From Nonomuraea solani (GTDB lineage: Bacteria; Actinomycetota; Actinomycetes; Streptosporangiales; Streptosporangiaceae), in assembly GCF_900108335.1 (NCBI RefSeq), contig NZ_FNVT01000002.1, positions 1-64,000 on the forward strand: a stretch of DNA of 64,000 bases. The letters are read 5' to 3'. This document shows, piece after piece, positions 22,587-30,798 of the stretch (the stretch's first letter is position 1; each line of letters begins with the position of its first letter). The position numbers were made by a program, and so were the translations under genes. The notes below the pieces were generated by a model. The model made no database searches and was not told the origin of the DNA. It worked only from the letters and a program-made list of their open reading frames with translations.

Positions 22587-23998
22587 TCGCTTGGCTGCCT
22601 GCGGTCGACGGGCACGTACCGGGGGATGGGGAACTGGGAGGCCAGCTTGCGAACGTCGGCGCGTACGGCCTGGCGGGTGAAGTCCTCCAGCTCGTAGTCG
22701 CGCTCCCCCAGCGGGCGGACGGCGCGCAGCACCGAGTCGATCAACTGGGCGCACTGCCGGATCTCGGAGGGGCCGAACCCGCGCTGCGCGACGGAGTTCG
22801 TGCCGATGCGCACGCCGCTGGTGACGGTCGAGGGGCGCGGGTCGCCGGGGATGTGGTTCTTGTTGACGACGATCCCCACGTCCTCCAGGGCCCGCTCGGC
22901 GACCAGCCCGCTGATGGGCTGCCCGATGAAGTCGAGCAGGACGATGTGGTTGTCGGTGCCGCCGGTGATCACCTGGTAGCCCAGCCCGGCCAGCTCCGAG
23001 GCGAGCAGCGCGGCGTTGTCCACGATGCGCCGCGCGGCGGCCCGGTACTCCTCGGTCTGCACGAGCGAGAGCATGCGCGCCTTGGCCGCGATCACCGGCA
23101 GGATCGGCGCGCCCTGGAAGTAGGGGAAGATCGCCGAGCGCAGGCGCTGGGCCAGGGTCCTGCCGTCCTCGCCGAACGGCGTGCCGGCGTCCCGCCCGGA
23201 CATGATCAGCGCGCCGCGCGGGCCGCCGAGCTGTTTGTGCGTGCAGGTCGTCGTGATGTGCGCGTGGTCGACCGGGCTGGGGTGCAGACCGGTGGCGACC
23301 AGACCGGCGATGTGGGAGATGTCGGCGAGCAGCAGCGCGCCGGCCTCGTCGGCGATCTCCCTGAACCTGGCGAAGTCCACCGTTCTCGGGTACGCGGTGG
23401 CGCCGCAGACGATGAGCTTCGGCCGGTGTTCGAGCGCGAGTTCGCGGGCCTGCTTATAGTCGATGCGCCGATTGTTGTCAAGGCCGTAGTTGATGGCCTG
23501 GAAATACGTGCCGGAATAGGCGGCGGGGAATCCGTGCGTGAGGTGGCCGCCCTGATCCAGCTTCATTCCGAGAATCACGTCACCCGGGTTCAGCAGGGCC
23601 GACATCACCGCATAGTTGGCCGTCGTCGCTGAATGTGCCTGCACGTTCACGTAACGCGCCCCGAAGACCGCCATGGCGCGGTCGATGGCGTATTGCTCAA
23701 TGGGATCGATTTCGCCACACCCGGCGTGATATCGGGCACCGGGATAGCCCTCGGCGGTCACGTTCATGGCCACGGAGGACATGCAGGCCAGCACGGAGGG
23801 GTCCACGATGCTGGAGGACGCGACCATCATCAGCGTGCCGTCCTGGCGCTGGTGCTCGGCGACCAGGGCCCGGTGCAGCAGGGGATCCTCTTGGGCGAGG
23901 AGGGCGTAGCCCCGCCGGATGAACAAGTCGAAGGGCGATCCTGCCGACCCAACGTGTGATTGCCGGGCATGTGCGGCCCGCACAGATTGAGAATTCAA
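22583..23998 (-). CDS. Variant serine hydroxymethyltransferase
   Basis: A 471-residue PLP enzyme of the GlyA family and the first gene of the NRPS operon. The PLP lysine lies in TTCTHKQLGGPRG and the substrate carboxylate Arg in SGVRIGT. Compared with E. coli GlyA, the active-site stretch NKYAEGYPGKRYYGG reads NVTAEGYPGARYHAG: Glu57 and Tyr64 remain, but Tyr55 becomes Thr and Tyr65 becomes His. These changes and the location argue for a secondary-metabolism role such as making alpha-methylserine, a beta-hydroxy amino acid, or extra Ser/Gly. The start is uncertain: TTG at 23998 has GGGGAG four bases upstream, and GTG at 23983 has no clear ribosome site. Confidence 0.88.
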   Translation of the reverse strand: MNSQSVRAAHARQSHVGSAGSPFDLFIRRGYALLAQEDPLLHRALVAEHQRQDGTLMMVASSSIVDPSVLACMSSVAMNVTAEGYPGARYHAGCGEIDPIEQYAIDRAMAVFGARYVNVQAHSATTANYAVMSALLNPGDVILGMKLDQGGHLTHGFPAAYSGTYFQAINYGLDNNRRIDYKQARELALEHRPKLIVCGATAYPRTVDFARFREIADEAGALLLADISHIAGLVATGLHPSPVDHAHITTTCTHKQLGGPRGALIMSGRDAGTPFGEDGRTLAQRLRSAIFPYFQGAPILPVIAAKARMLSLVQTEEYRAAARRIVDNAALLASELAGLGYQVITGGTDNHIVLLDFIGQPISGLVAERALEDVGIVVNKNHIPGDPRPSTVTSGVRIGTNSVAQRGFGPSEIRQCAQLIDSVLRAVRPLGERDYELEDFTRQAVRADVRKLASQFPIPRYVPVDRRQPSE

Positions 23999-24148
23999 TT
24001 TCTCCCCGATTTACATGACACCCAACGCGACTTGACTCGCGAAGTCAGCACACTCCGCGCAGGCTTCTCCCCCCGAATCCACCTCGCTTCCGGCTAATCG
24101 CGCGAATTGATCACGGGGACCATAGCGTGGAGGATGGCGGTCAAGCGC

Positions 24149-24703
24149 GTGTTTGAAAAGATTCTTCATCCGAAAATCGGACATGAAGGAAGTGGCCCCG
24201 GATGTCGCGGGCTAGCCGCAGGCGGCCATGTTGGCGACGACCATGAGCAGGCCGGCGGTGTCACTGAGACCGAACCACCGGCGGCCGTCGGCGCCGTTTC
24301 CCGGGCTCGCGTCCTTGGCGCCGCGCAGGTCGATGACGTCCGCCGGCGACTCGTCGTCGCGGCCCTGCTGGCGGCGGACCTTGATGCGCAGCCTGGCCAG
24401 CAGCGCCTCGATGATGCCGGCCTGCTCCCACTGCTGGAAGTACCAGTACACGGTCTGCCACGGCGGCAGGTCGGTGGGCAGGTAGCGCCACGGGCAGCCG
24501 GAGCGCAGCACGTACAGGATCGCGTTGACGATCTCACGGCGCGGGTGCTTCTCCGGGCGCCCGCCGGTGTTAGGCCCAGGCAGCAGAGGCTCGATCAGCT
24601 TCCACTGCGCGTCAGACAGATCAGAAGGGTAACGATCAAGGGGCATCCGGCCACCCTGACATCAGCCTCCATAATCTCGCCACAAGATCGAACTTCTCAA
24701 ACA
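24149..24703 (-). mobile_element. Remnant of an IS5-type insertion sequence
   Basis: A short element bounded by imperfect terminal inverted repeats, TGTTTGAAAAGAT (24150-24162) and the reverse complement of AACTTCTCAAACA (24691-24703). It carries only the N-terminal part of a transposase. At about 555 bases it is shorter than typical members of this group, which points to an internal deletion. It marks the upstream border of the NRPS cluster. No clear target-site duplication was found by eye. Confidence 0.65.
24212..24646 (-). pseudogene. Truncated IS5-family transposase
   Basis: An open frame of 144 codons that begins like IS5/IS112-type transposases: LSDAQWKLIEPLLP, then RREIVNAILYVLRSGCPWR and WQTVYWYFQQW. 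After about residue 115 the match decays: the usual DxQ-SVK segment is garbled (DVIDLRGAKDA), and the frame stops just after GLLMVVANMAA. The whole C-terminal catalytic half with the last acidic residues is missing, so it cannot be an active transposase. Confidence 0.85.
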
Positions 24704-24725
24704 AGGAGAACGGCCGTCGCGCCGA

Positions 24726-25163
24726 TCACCGTTCGAGCAGGTTCGCCAGCCGCTCCAGGCTCTTCTCCATCCCCGCCCTGTTCCTGGACGGGAACCCGAG
24801 CAGCGGGAACAGCAGGCCGATCTTCGCCGTCGACCAGTCGAAGGTCTCGGTGACGCGGGTGGTGCCCGGATCAAGGGGTTCGAGCCGCCAGCGCCACCGG
24901 TGCCCGCCGCCGTGCCGCCAGGCGATCAGGCGCCCCTCCTCGAACTCCACCACCTCGTTCCTGACCTTGTACGAGACGCTCATCTTCATGTCCATCCCGA
25001 ACCGCGCGCCCATGCTCAGCCGCTCCGGCGCGTCCGTCTTGGGCTCCCCCACGGTGCCCGATCCGTCGATCAGGTGGTGTTTGCGCGGGTCGGCCAGTAA
25101 GTCGAAGATCGTGTCGCTGTCCGCGTTGATGATCCGCGTGACCGAGACCTGTCGCTCGCCCAT
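24726..25163 (-). CDS. SRPBCC family protein
   Basis: About 145 residues, the usual size of a stand-alone START-like/SRPBCC fold. It opens with a first strand MGERQVSVTRIINA followed by DTIFDLLADPRKHHLIDGSG, and ends with an amphipathic C-terminal helix (MEKSLERLANLLE). Such proteins bind small hydrophobic ligands; the ligand here is unknown. ATG at 25163 is chosen because GGGAG lies about seven bases upstream. The same frame stays open further upstream through a TetR-like stump, so a fused longer product is possible but looks accidental. Confidence 0.75.
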   Translation of the reverse strand: MGERQVSVTRIINADSDTIFDLLADPRKHHLIDGSGTVGEPKTDAPERLSMGARFGMDMKMSVSYKVRNEVVEFEEGRLIAWRHGGGHRWRWRLEPLDPGTTRVTETFDWSTAKIGLLFPLLGFPSRNRAGMEKSLERLANLLER

Positions 25164-25535
25164 TACCCATCTCCCGTCGATCTCCGGCAAGGTCGGGACC
25201 ATCCTCCTCCCTCGCCCCGGCCCCTCGACGATCAGGGCGGCGCACTCGCGGAACAGGTCGCCGCCGGTGCGGCCGGGCTGGAAGCATTCGGCCACGCCGG
25301 CGATCACCGTGGGGTACGCCTCGGCGAAACCGGCCATGCCGAAGCCGTCCAGAGCGTCCTCGCCCGGAGGACCGGCCTGCTCCTCCAGGACGTAGCCGAC
25401 GGTGAACCGCTCCACCGTCAGGACGATGCCACGCGCCACCAGAGCGCTCATGGCGAGTTCGGAGATCGCGGCCATCTTGCGGGAGAGCTGAGAGGCGGAG
25501 ATGACGCGAGCGGTGTCGGGGTCGCGGGGCGGCTC
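25164..25535 (-). pseudogene. C-terminal stump of a TetR regulator
   Basis: Upstream of, and in frame with, the SRPBCC gene the sequence reads like the ligand-binding C-terminal half of a TetR regulator: DPDTARVISASQL, ALVARGIVLTVERFTVGYVLEEQAGP, then FRECAALIVEG. The DNA-binding N-terminal half is absent, and the DNA beyond about 25535 does not resemble TetR. It looks like a truncated regulator whose frame happens to run into its neighbour. Confidence 0.65.
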
Positions 25536-25656
25536 GCGGTCAGGGTGGCGCGACCGCTCGGCACCGGCCGCGTCATCGCGACCGGGCGCGACGACGACCA
25601 GTCGCGCGCGTCTGGCAACGAACCGACCTCAAGGGCAGACGCCTCGTCGCGCTACA

Positions 25657-25768
25657 AATCGCCGCAGGCGACCGGCCCTCCTTCCGTGCACGTGCCGAAT
25701 CGCCGCAGGCGAACCGACCTCCCCATCTCCCTTGCGCGGGCCGAATCGCCGCAGGTGAACCGGCCCCC
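25657..25768. repeat. Three degenerate ~25-bp direct repeats (REP-like)
   Basis: Copies at 25657-25681, 25698-25722 and 25744-25768 share AATCGCCGCAGGYGAACC followed by a pyrimidine-rich tail; part of another copy lies at about 25618. Start-to-start spacing is 41 and 46 bases. Each contains the small dyad CGCC-GCAG-GCG. They fill the gap between the TetR stump and the leucine-rich-repeat gene. The gaps are too short for CRISPR spacers. Otherwise I see nothing in 25536-25884. Confidence 0.6.
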
Positions 25769-25884
25769 TTCTTCCCTTAAAGGGAGCCGCGCCGAAGTGC
25801 GGCGGGGAGGGGCGTGCGGGCTGCGGGGTCGACGGTCTCCGTCCGGAAGGTTGCTGTCGGTGGGCGCCGGTAAGGTGCGGCGGC

Positions 25885-27786
25885 ATGGCCACCCCCACAG
25901 CGCCGGACCTCGCGGCCCTCCGCGCACTGCTGCCCAAGGCAACCCCGGCACGCGCCTGGCGGGCGATCCGCGAGCTCGCCATCGTCGCCCCCACGGTCTC
26001 GCGGCCGGCGCTCGAACTGGCCGCCGAGTTCGCCGGGATCGCCCTGCCGCCCACCGAGCGGTTGCTCAAGTTCTGGCCCGCGACGCCGGATCCGGCCGGG
26101 TTCGCCGAGTTCCTGCTGGCGCCCGCGTTCGTCCGCGAAGAACGTACCGAGCTGCGGATCAGCGAGAGATCCCTGACACCCGGCCTGCGCCACCTGAGCA
26201 CCCTGCGCAAGGTCGACCTGCGCGGCCGCGCGTTCTACGACGACATCGCCGAGCTCGCCGGCCTCACCGGCCTGATCGAGCTGCGGCTCGACCAGGCCCG
26301 GCTCGTGACCGACTTCTCGCCTCTGGCCGCACTGACGCGACTGGAGTACCTCGACCTCTCCGGCACCCGGATCAGCGACCTCGCCCCGCTGGCGGGCATG
26401 CGCAAGCTGATGACGCTGGACCTGTCACACTGCCGGTCGCTCAGCGACGTACGCCCGCTGTCCGGACTGCCCCGGTTACGGAACCTCGATCTCGGCCACA
26501 CCGGGGTCACCGCGCTCACCGGCCTGCGCGACCTCGACGCCCTGGAGGAGCTGACGGCCGGCTCCTCCGCCACGCCGCTCACCTCGATCGACGGCATCGA
26601 CGCGCTGCCCGCGCTGCGGACGCTCTCACTGGAACCGAACGGCGACACGGAGGCCCTGAACGGCGGCGGACCGTACCACCACCTGACCGCCCTCGGCCTG
26701 CCGCGCGTCCCGCTGCCCGATCTGCGCTTCGTCTCCCGCTTCCCCGCCCTGACCACGATCAGGATCGGCGACGAGCACGAGCCGACCTCGCTGGAGGGGC
26801 TGGCGGGACATCCGTCGATCGCCGAAGTCCAGTTGTGGGGCACCGACCGGCTGCACGACCTGTCCGAGCTGCCCGCTCTGCGCCGGCTCGGCCTGGGGAT
26901 GCTGCGGATCCGCGATCTCGCCCCGCTGACCGAACTGCGGCTGGACGAGCTGGACCTGGATCACCTGAACCGGCTCACCACACTGACGGGCATCCCCGGC
27001 GTACGCTCGTTGAGGATCTGGAACTGCCCCGAACTGGCGGATCTGGGCGCGCTGGACGACCGGCTCGAAAAGCTCGACCTCCTCGGGTGCCCGCTCCTTG
27101 AGGATCCACGCCGGCTGACCGGCCTGCGCGGTCTCAAGGAGCTGCATCTCGACTTCTCCCCGGCGTCCCTGCGTGACCTGCACGGACTCGACGCCCTCAC
27201 CGAACTGCACCTCGACTCCGACCGGCCGGTCAGCCTCGACGGGCTCGAAGGGCTGCCCGCGCTGCGCACGCTGAACGCCGATGCGATGACGGGCCTGGAC
27301 CGGGCGGGCCATCCCGGTCTCGCCGTCCTGTCCCTTCCCCGCCGCCCGCTTCCCGGCCTGCGTTTCCTGGCACGTTTTCCGTCCCTCACCAAGATCGTGC
27401 TCTTCCCCGAGCACGACGTCACCTCCCTGGACGCGCTGGCGGACCACCCGTCGATCGCGACGGTCGAACTGTTCGGGCCCCCGACGGTGAAGGACCTGTC
27501 CGTGCTGAGCCGGATGCCGGCGCTGCGCGCGCTCACGCTCGGCTACCTGCCCGACCTCGACGGGTTGCTCCTGCCCTCCGTGCTCCCTCAGGTGGAGGCG
27601 CTGCGCCTGTGCGGGATCGACGGCCTGCGCACGCTCGACGGGTTCACGCACCTGCCCGCCCTGCGTTCGCTGGAGGTCAGCGGCTGCCCCCGGCTGCGCG
27701 ACCTCGGCGCAGTGACCGGCCTGCCGTCGCTGGAACGGGTGGACATCCACGACTGCCCCGACCTGACTGAACGCGGCCTGCTCTAG
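25885..27786 (+). CDS. Leucine-rich-repeat protein
   Basis: A 633-residue protein without signal peptide or membrane helix. After ~95 residues of helical N-terminus it consists of about twenty leucine-rich repeats of 20-24 residues with the pattern LxxLxLxxCxxLxDLxPLxxL, like internalin-type LRRs (for example LTRLEYLDLSGTRISDLAPL). LRR domains bind other proteins; nothing identifies a partner. It is convergent with the ECF sigma gene, whose end lies 13 bases away. It is written in normal actinomycete codons and looks intact. Confidence 0.85.
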   Translation: MATPTAPDLAALRALLPKATPARAWRAIRELAIVAPTVSRPALELAAEFAGIALPPTERLLKFWPATPDPAGFAEFLLAPAFVREERTELRISERSLTPGLRHLSTLRKVDLRGRAFYDDIAELAGLTGLIELRLDQARLVTDFSPLAALTRLEYLDLSGTRISDLAPLAGMRKLMTLDLSHCRSLSDVRPLSGLPRLRNLDLGHTGVTALTGLRDLDALEELTAGSSATPLTSIDGIDALPALRTLSLEPNGDTEALNGGGPYHHLTALGLPRVPLPDLRFVSRFPALTTIRIGDEHEPTSLEGLAGHPSIAEVQLWGTDRLHDLSELPALRRLGLGMLRIRDLAPLTELRLDELDLDHLNRLTTLTGIPGVRSLRIWNCPELADLGALDDRLEKLDLLGCPLLEDPRRLTGLRGLKELHLDFSPASLRDLHGLDALTELHLDSDRPVSLDGLEGLPALRTLNADAMTGLDRAGHPGLAVLSLPRRPLPGLRFLARFPSLTKIVLFPEHDVTSLDALADHPSIATVELFGPPTVKDLSVLSRMPALRALTLGYLPDLDGLLLPSVLPQVEALRLCGIDGLRTLDGFTHLPALRSLEVSGCPRLRDLGAVTGLPSLERVDIHDCPDLTERGLL

Positions 27787-27799
27787 AAGCGGGCGACGG

Positions 27800-28947
27800 T
27801 CACGACTCCACGGGGCAGCCGTCCTTGCCCAAGATCTTGCGCACGAGCTCCTCGTCCATCGGCGTCTCGCTGACGACGCGGCCCCCTGGTACTCCTCCCC
27901 CGGACGGCCCGCACGGCCGAGCGTGATCTCGCCCGTGCCGGTGAAGTCCTTGGCGATGGTGAGCCCGATCGGGCAGCTCCGCGTGGCACCGCACCCCTCC
28001 GGGCGGTCGATCGTCTTGATCTTGGCTGCGTTGGACTTAGGGCCATCGACCCATCCCGGAACGTCCTTCATGATCTCGCCCACCATGGAAGGGGAGACGG
28101 GCACGACCCTGAGCGAGATGTCGATGCCCGCGTCCTTGAGCTGCGTCTCGTACGCCGCGCTGTTGGCGTACAGGTCCTTGATCTCGATGAGGTAGTGGTC
28201 GCCCTCGTCCTTGATGTCCAGCGCGGCGGCGGGCGCGGCGCCGAGGACGGCCATGGCCGACCAGCCCGCCGTGGCGACGGCCGCCGCGATCGGCAGCGCG
28301 ATCAGGGGCCGCCACCGTACGCGCCGCGCGCGCGGAGCGGGTTCGCCGGAGTCCATGATCTGGGTGAGGCTCACGGCGCGCGGGCCGTACGTGCTCAGGT
28401 CGATGTCGATGGCGGCCGGCTCGGCGGCCAGGCGCTTGCGGGCGCGGTGCAGCCGCTGACGGACCGCCACCCGTGAGCAGCCCAGCACCTTGGCGATCTC
28501 TGCGGTGCCGAGCCCTTCCCAGCCCACGAGCGACAGCAGCTCCCTGTCCTCGTCCGACAGGCGCGCGAACGCCTCCCTGGCTCCCTCCGGCGCCCGGTCC
28601 ACCGCCGGGTCGGCGTACGCGGACAGCTCCTCGCGAAGGCGCAGCGTCAGGGCCGTACGGCGCTGGGCCCCGCGCCGCTGGTTGGCCAGGATCCGCCGGG
28701 CCGTGCCGTAGAGCCACAGCCTGGCCCCGTCGCCGGCCGGCAGGTCGGCCAGCCGGCGCCAGGCCGTGGTGAACGTCTCGGCCATCACGTCGGCGCAGTC
28801 GTCCGGGTGGTCGGTGCGCCGCCGGACATATCCGGAAACGGCCGCGTAGTGCTCCGTGTAGATCTCTTCGAAGCGCCGCCGGGACTCGGCCGTTCCCCCA
28901 TCATCGTCCTTCTTCAGGAATGTCACATGCCGGTAGATGTCCGGCAA
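27800..28947 (-). CDS. ECF sigma factor with fused membrane domain, frameshifted near its end
   Basis: Sigma-70 region 2 lies at ~20-95 (DVMAETFTTAWRRL) and region 4 at ~125-180 (TAEIAKVLGCSRVAVRQRLHRARKRL). A membrane helix follows at ~215-240, then a domain of about 130 residues that should lie outside the membrane and has a Cys pair (EGCGATRSCP). Around 27888-27893 the frame breaks: the main frame runs on into antisense of the LRR gene, while the neighbouring frame gives a natural end, RVVSETPMDEELVRKILGKDG, with a stop at 27800. One extra G in the run of five G (minus strand) would join the two. Either a sequencing error or a real mutation. The start is unsure: TTG at 28947 or GTG at 28932. 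Confidence 0.75.
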
Positions 28948-28966
28948 TCTACGAGCGTGACACGCG

Positions 28967-29341
28967 TCAGAACATGCCGTTTGGGATCTCGGCGGGCTCG
29001 GGCACCGGCTGAAGCACGTCCCAGTGCTCGGTGATCAGGCCGTTCTCCAGCCGCCAGATGTCGACCACCGCGACACCGCGCTCGTCGCCGGGCGGCACCA
29101 TGTGATAGTGCACCACGGCGTATTCGTCGTCGGCGATGACCCGCTTGAGCACCAGCCGCGACCCCGTCACCGGAGCCTGGGCGATGAACTCGATGAACGC
29201 CTCCCGCCCCGACGGGTTCCCCGGGCTGTGCTCGACGAAGCCCTCGTGCAGCAGCGTGCGCAGAATGTCGATGTTGCCCGCCGCGAACTCCGCGAAGCCG
29301 TGCAGGACGAGTTCCCTGTTGCGTTGTGCCATGTCGTTCAT
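28967..29341 (-). CDS. SnoaL/NTF2-like protein
   Basis: About 124 residues with an NTF2-like fold as in SnoaL-type proteins: an N-terminal helix (NRELVLHGFAEFAAGNIDILRTLLHEGFVEHSPG) and a late strand pair (VAVVDIWRLENGLITEHWDVLQPV). This fold is used by small hydrolases, cyclases and isomerases; no specific reaction can be given. ATG at 29341 is used; a second in-frame ATG lies at 29332. It is divergent from the MmyB-type regulator, with a short palindrome between them. Confidence 0.8.
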   Translation of the reverse strand: MNDMAQRNRELVLHGFAEFAAGNIDILRTLLHEGFVEHSPGNPSGREAFIEFIAQAPVTGSRLVLKRVIADDEYAVVHYHMVPPGDERGVAVVDIWRLENGLITEHWDVLQPVPEPAEIPNGMF

Positions 29342-29380
29342 GCCACCGACCGTCCCAGCCACCCGTCCGGCCTGTCGATT

Positions 29381-29391
29381 ACATGCCATGT
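29381..29391. promoter_or_regulatory. Palindrome between divergent genes
   Basis: ACATGCCATGT is a perfect dyad around one central base. It sits in the 89-base gap between the NTF2-like gene and the MmyB-type regulator gene. Position and symmetry fit an operator for that regulator controlling both genes; this is inference. Confidence 0.35.
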
Positions 29392-29430
29392 CATCGCCAG
29401 GACGGCGGACGCCCGGCCATACTCGGCCCC

Positions 29431-30243
29431 ATGAGTCATGATCGGCCGGTCGGTGAGCTGCTGCGCGTGTGGCGGCACCGGCGCGGGCTCACCCAGCTCG
29501 ACCTGGCCATCCAGGCCGACGTCTCGACCCGGCACGTCAGCTTCGTGGAGACCGGCCGGACCATTCCCAGCAGCGCGATGGTCCTGCACCTGGCCGAGCA
29601 CCTCGCCGTCCCGCTGCGCGAGCGCAACCGCCTGCTGGTCGCCGCCGGGCACGCGCCCGTCTTCCGGCAGCGTCCCCTCGACGACCCGGATCTGGCCGGC
29701 GCGCGGAAGATCCTGGAGCAGGTCGTACGCGGCCACGAGCCCTACCCGGCCCTCGTGGTGGACCACCGCTGGAACCTGGTGCTCGCCAACGGCGCCATGG
29801 AGGTGTTCCTGGACGGCGTGGACGAGGCGCTGCTGCGGCCGCCGGTCAACATGATGCGGCTGGGCCTGCACCCGGACGGGTTCGCGCCCCGCCTGCTCAA
29901 CCTGCCGCAGGTACGCGGCTTCCTGCTGCCCCGCTTGGCCCGGCAGGTGGCGCGCACCGGCGACCCCGAGCTGAGCGCGCTGCACGAGGAACTGCTGTCC
30001 TACGGCCCGCCCGTCGAGATGCCGCCACCGAATGCCGCCGACGTCGCCCTGCCCATCCGGATCCGGCACCAGGGCACGGAGCTGTGCTTCGTCAACACGA
30101 TCACGACCTTCGGCACGGCCTTCGACATCACCCTGGACGAGATCGCCATAGAGGCGTACTTCCCGGCCGATCCGGAAACGGCCCGTCATTACAGGATCTC
30201 TGAAAACGGAGGACAGATCGCACGCGGCGTTCCACTCTGGTGA
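29431..30243 (+). CDS. XRE/MmyB-type transcriptional regulator
   Basis: A 270-residue regulator. Residues ~5-65 form a helix-turn-helix of the XRE type (LTQLDLAIQADVSTRHVSFVETGRTIPS), and residues ~95-265 a PAS-like ligand domain typical of MmyB-like regulators (PALVVDHRWNLVLANGAMEVF). In actinomycetes this family often lies beside, and divergent from, an oxidoreductase or small enzyme gene that it controls. Here the divergent neighbour is the NTF2-like gene. ATG at 29431. Confidence 0.9.
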   Translation: MSHDRPVGELLRVWRHRRGLTQLDLAIQADVSTRHVSFVETGRTIPSSAMVLHLAEHLAVPLRERNRLLVAAGHAPVFRQRPLDDPDLAGARKILEQVVRGHEPYPALVVDHRWNLVLANGAMEVFLDGVDEALLRPPVNMMRLGLHPDGFAPRLLNLPQVRGFLLPRLARQVARTGDPELSALHEELLSYGPPVEMPPPNAADVALPIRIRHQGTELCFVNTITTFGTAFDITLDEIAIEAYFPADPETARHYRISENGGQIARGVPLW

Positions 30244-30287
30244 CATCGAGTGGCTCCCCCTGTGCCGCCCCGGCGACGAGGACTCCC

Positions 30288-30590
30288 ATGATCGACGCAG
30301 TGACCGTCGAGCGGTACGGCTTCCCCGGCCATCTCAGATCCGTGCCCGACGAGATCGACGCGACCGCGCTACCCGTCACCGGAACCCTGCCGCCAGAGCT
30401 CAACGGGCGTTACGTCCGCAATGGCCCCAACGCGCTGCCCGGTCAGACGAGCGCGTACTTCCAGAACGGCCCCGGCATGCTGCACGGCGTGCGGCTGCGT
30501 GACGGCCGCGCCGAGTGGTACCGCAATCGGTGGGTGCGCACGGCTGCCCTCGAGGGCCGGTCGTTCGTCACCCCCGACGGCCGCCGGCCA
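30288..30590 (+). pseudogene. Start of a carotenoid oxygenase, truncated
   Basis: The first ~100 codons match the opening of carotenoid cleavage oxygenases: TGTLPPELNGRYVRNGPN, GMLHGVRLRDGRAEWYRNRWVRT. The match ends near 30570 and none of the four iron-binding His segments follow. Full members are 450-500 residues. The remaining DNA belongs to another gene fragment in a different frame. Confidence 0.75.
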
Positions 30591-30753
30591 GTCGTTCCGC
30601 AATGGCAGCGCGCTCGCGAAGCTCATCGGCACCGGGCGCTTCCCGGCCGTGCGGGAGGCTCTCGCCGGCGGGGCCTTCGACGACGACCAGGACGGCATGG
30701 ACTGCGAGTTCACCTTCGGCCTCGACGGGATCGACGTCCTCACGCGCGGCTGA
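30591..30753 (+). pseudogene. C-terminal fragment of a TetR regulator
   Basis: In a different frame from the oxygenase fragment, about 50 codons read FRNGSALAKLIGTGRFPAVR, then GGAFDDDQDG and FTFGLDGIDVLTRG before a stop at 30753. This matches the last helices of TetR_C-type regulators, where EFGLDRILDGIEAL is typical. No start or HTH belongs to it. Confidence 0.55.
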
Positions 30754-30798
30754 AAACCGCTCGTTCCGAACAGTGGTGACGATCTACGATCGGGACGC

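Noticed and set aside
24125-24150. TTGACC followed by TATGGT (minus strand) as the promoter of the NRPS operon.
   Set aside because: The spacer is only 14 bases and it overlaps the IS remnant edge, so it cannot be called with confidence.
25600-25770. Short repeats as a CRISPR array.
   Set aside because: Gaps of about 16-21 bases are too short for spacers, the copies are degenerate and no cas genes are present.
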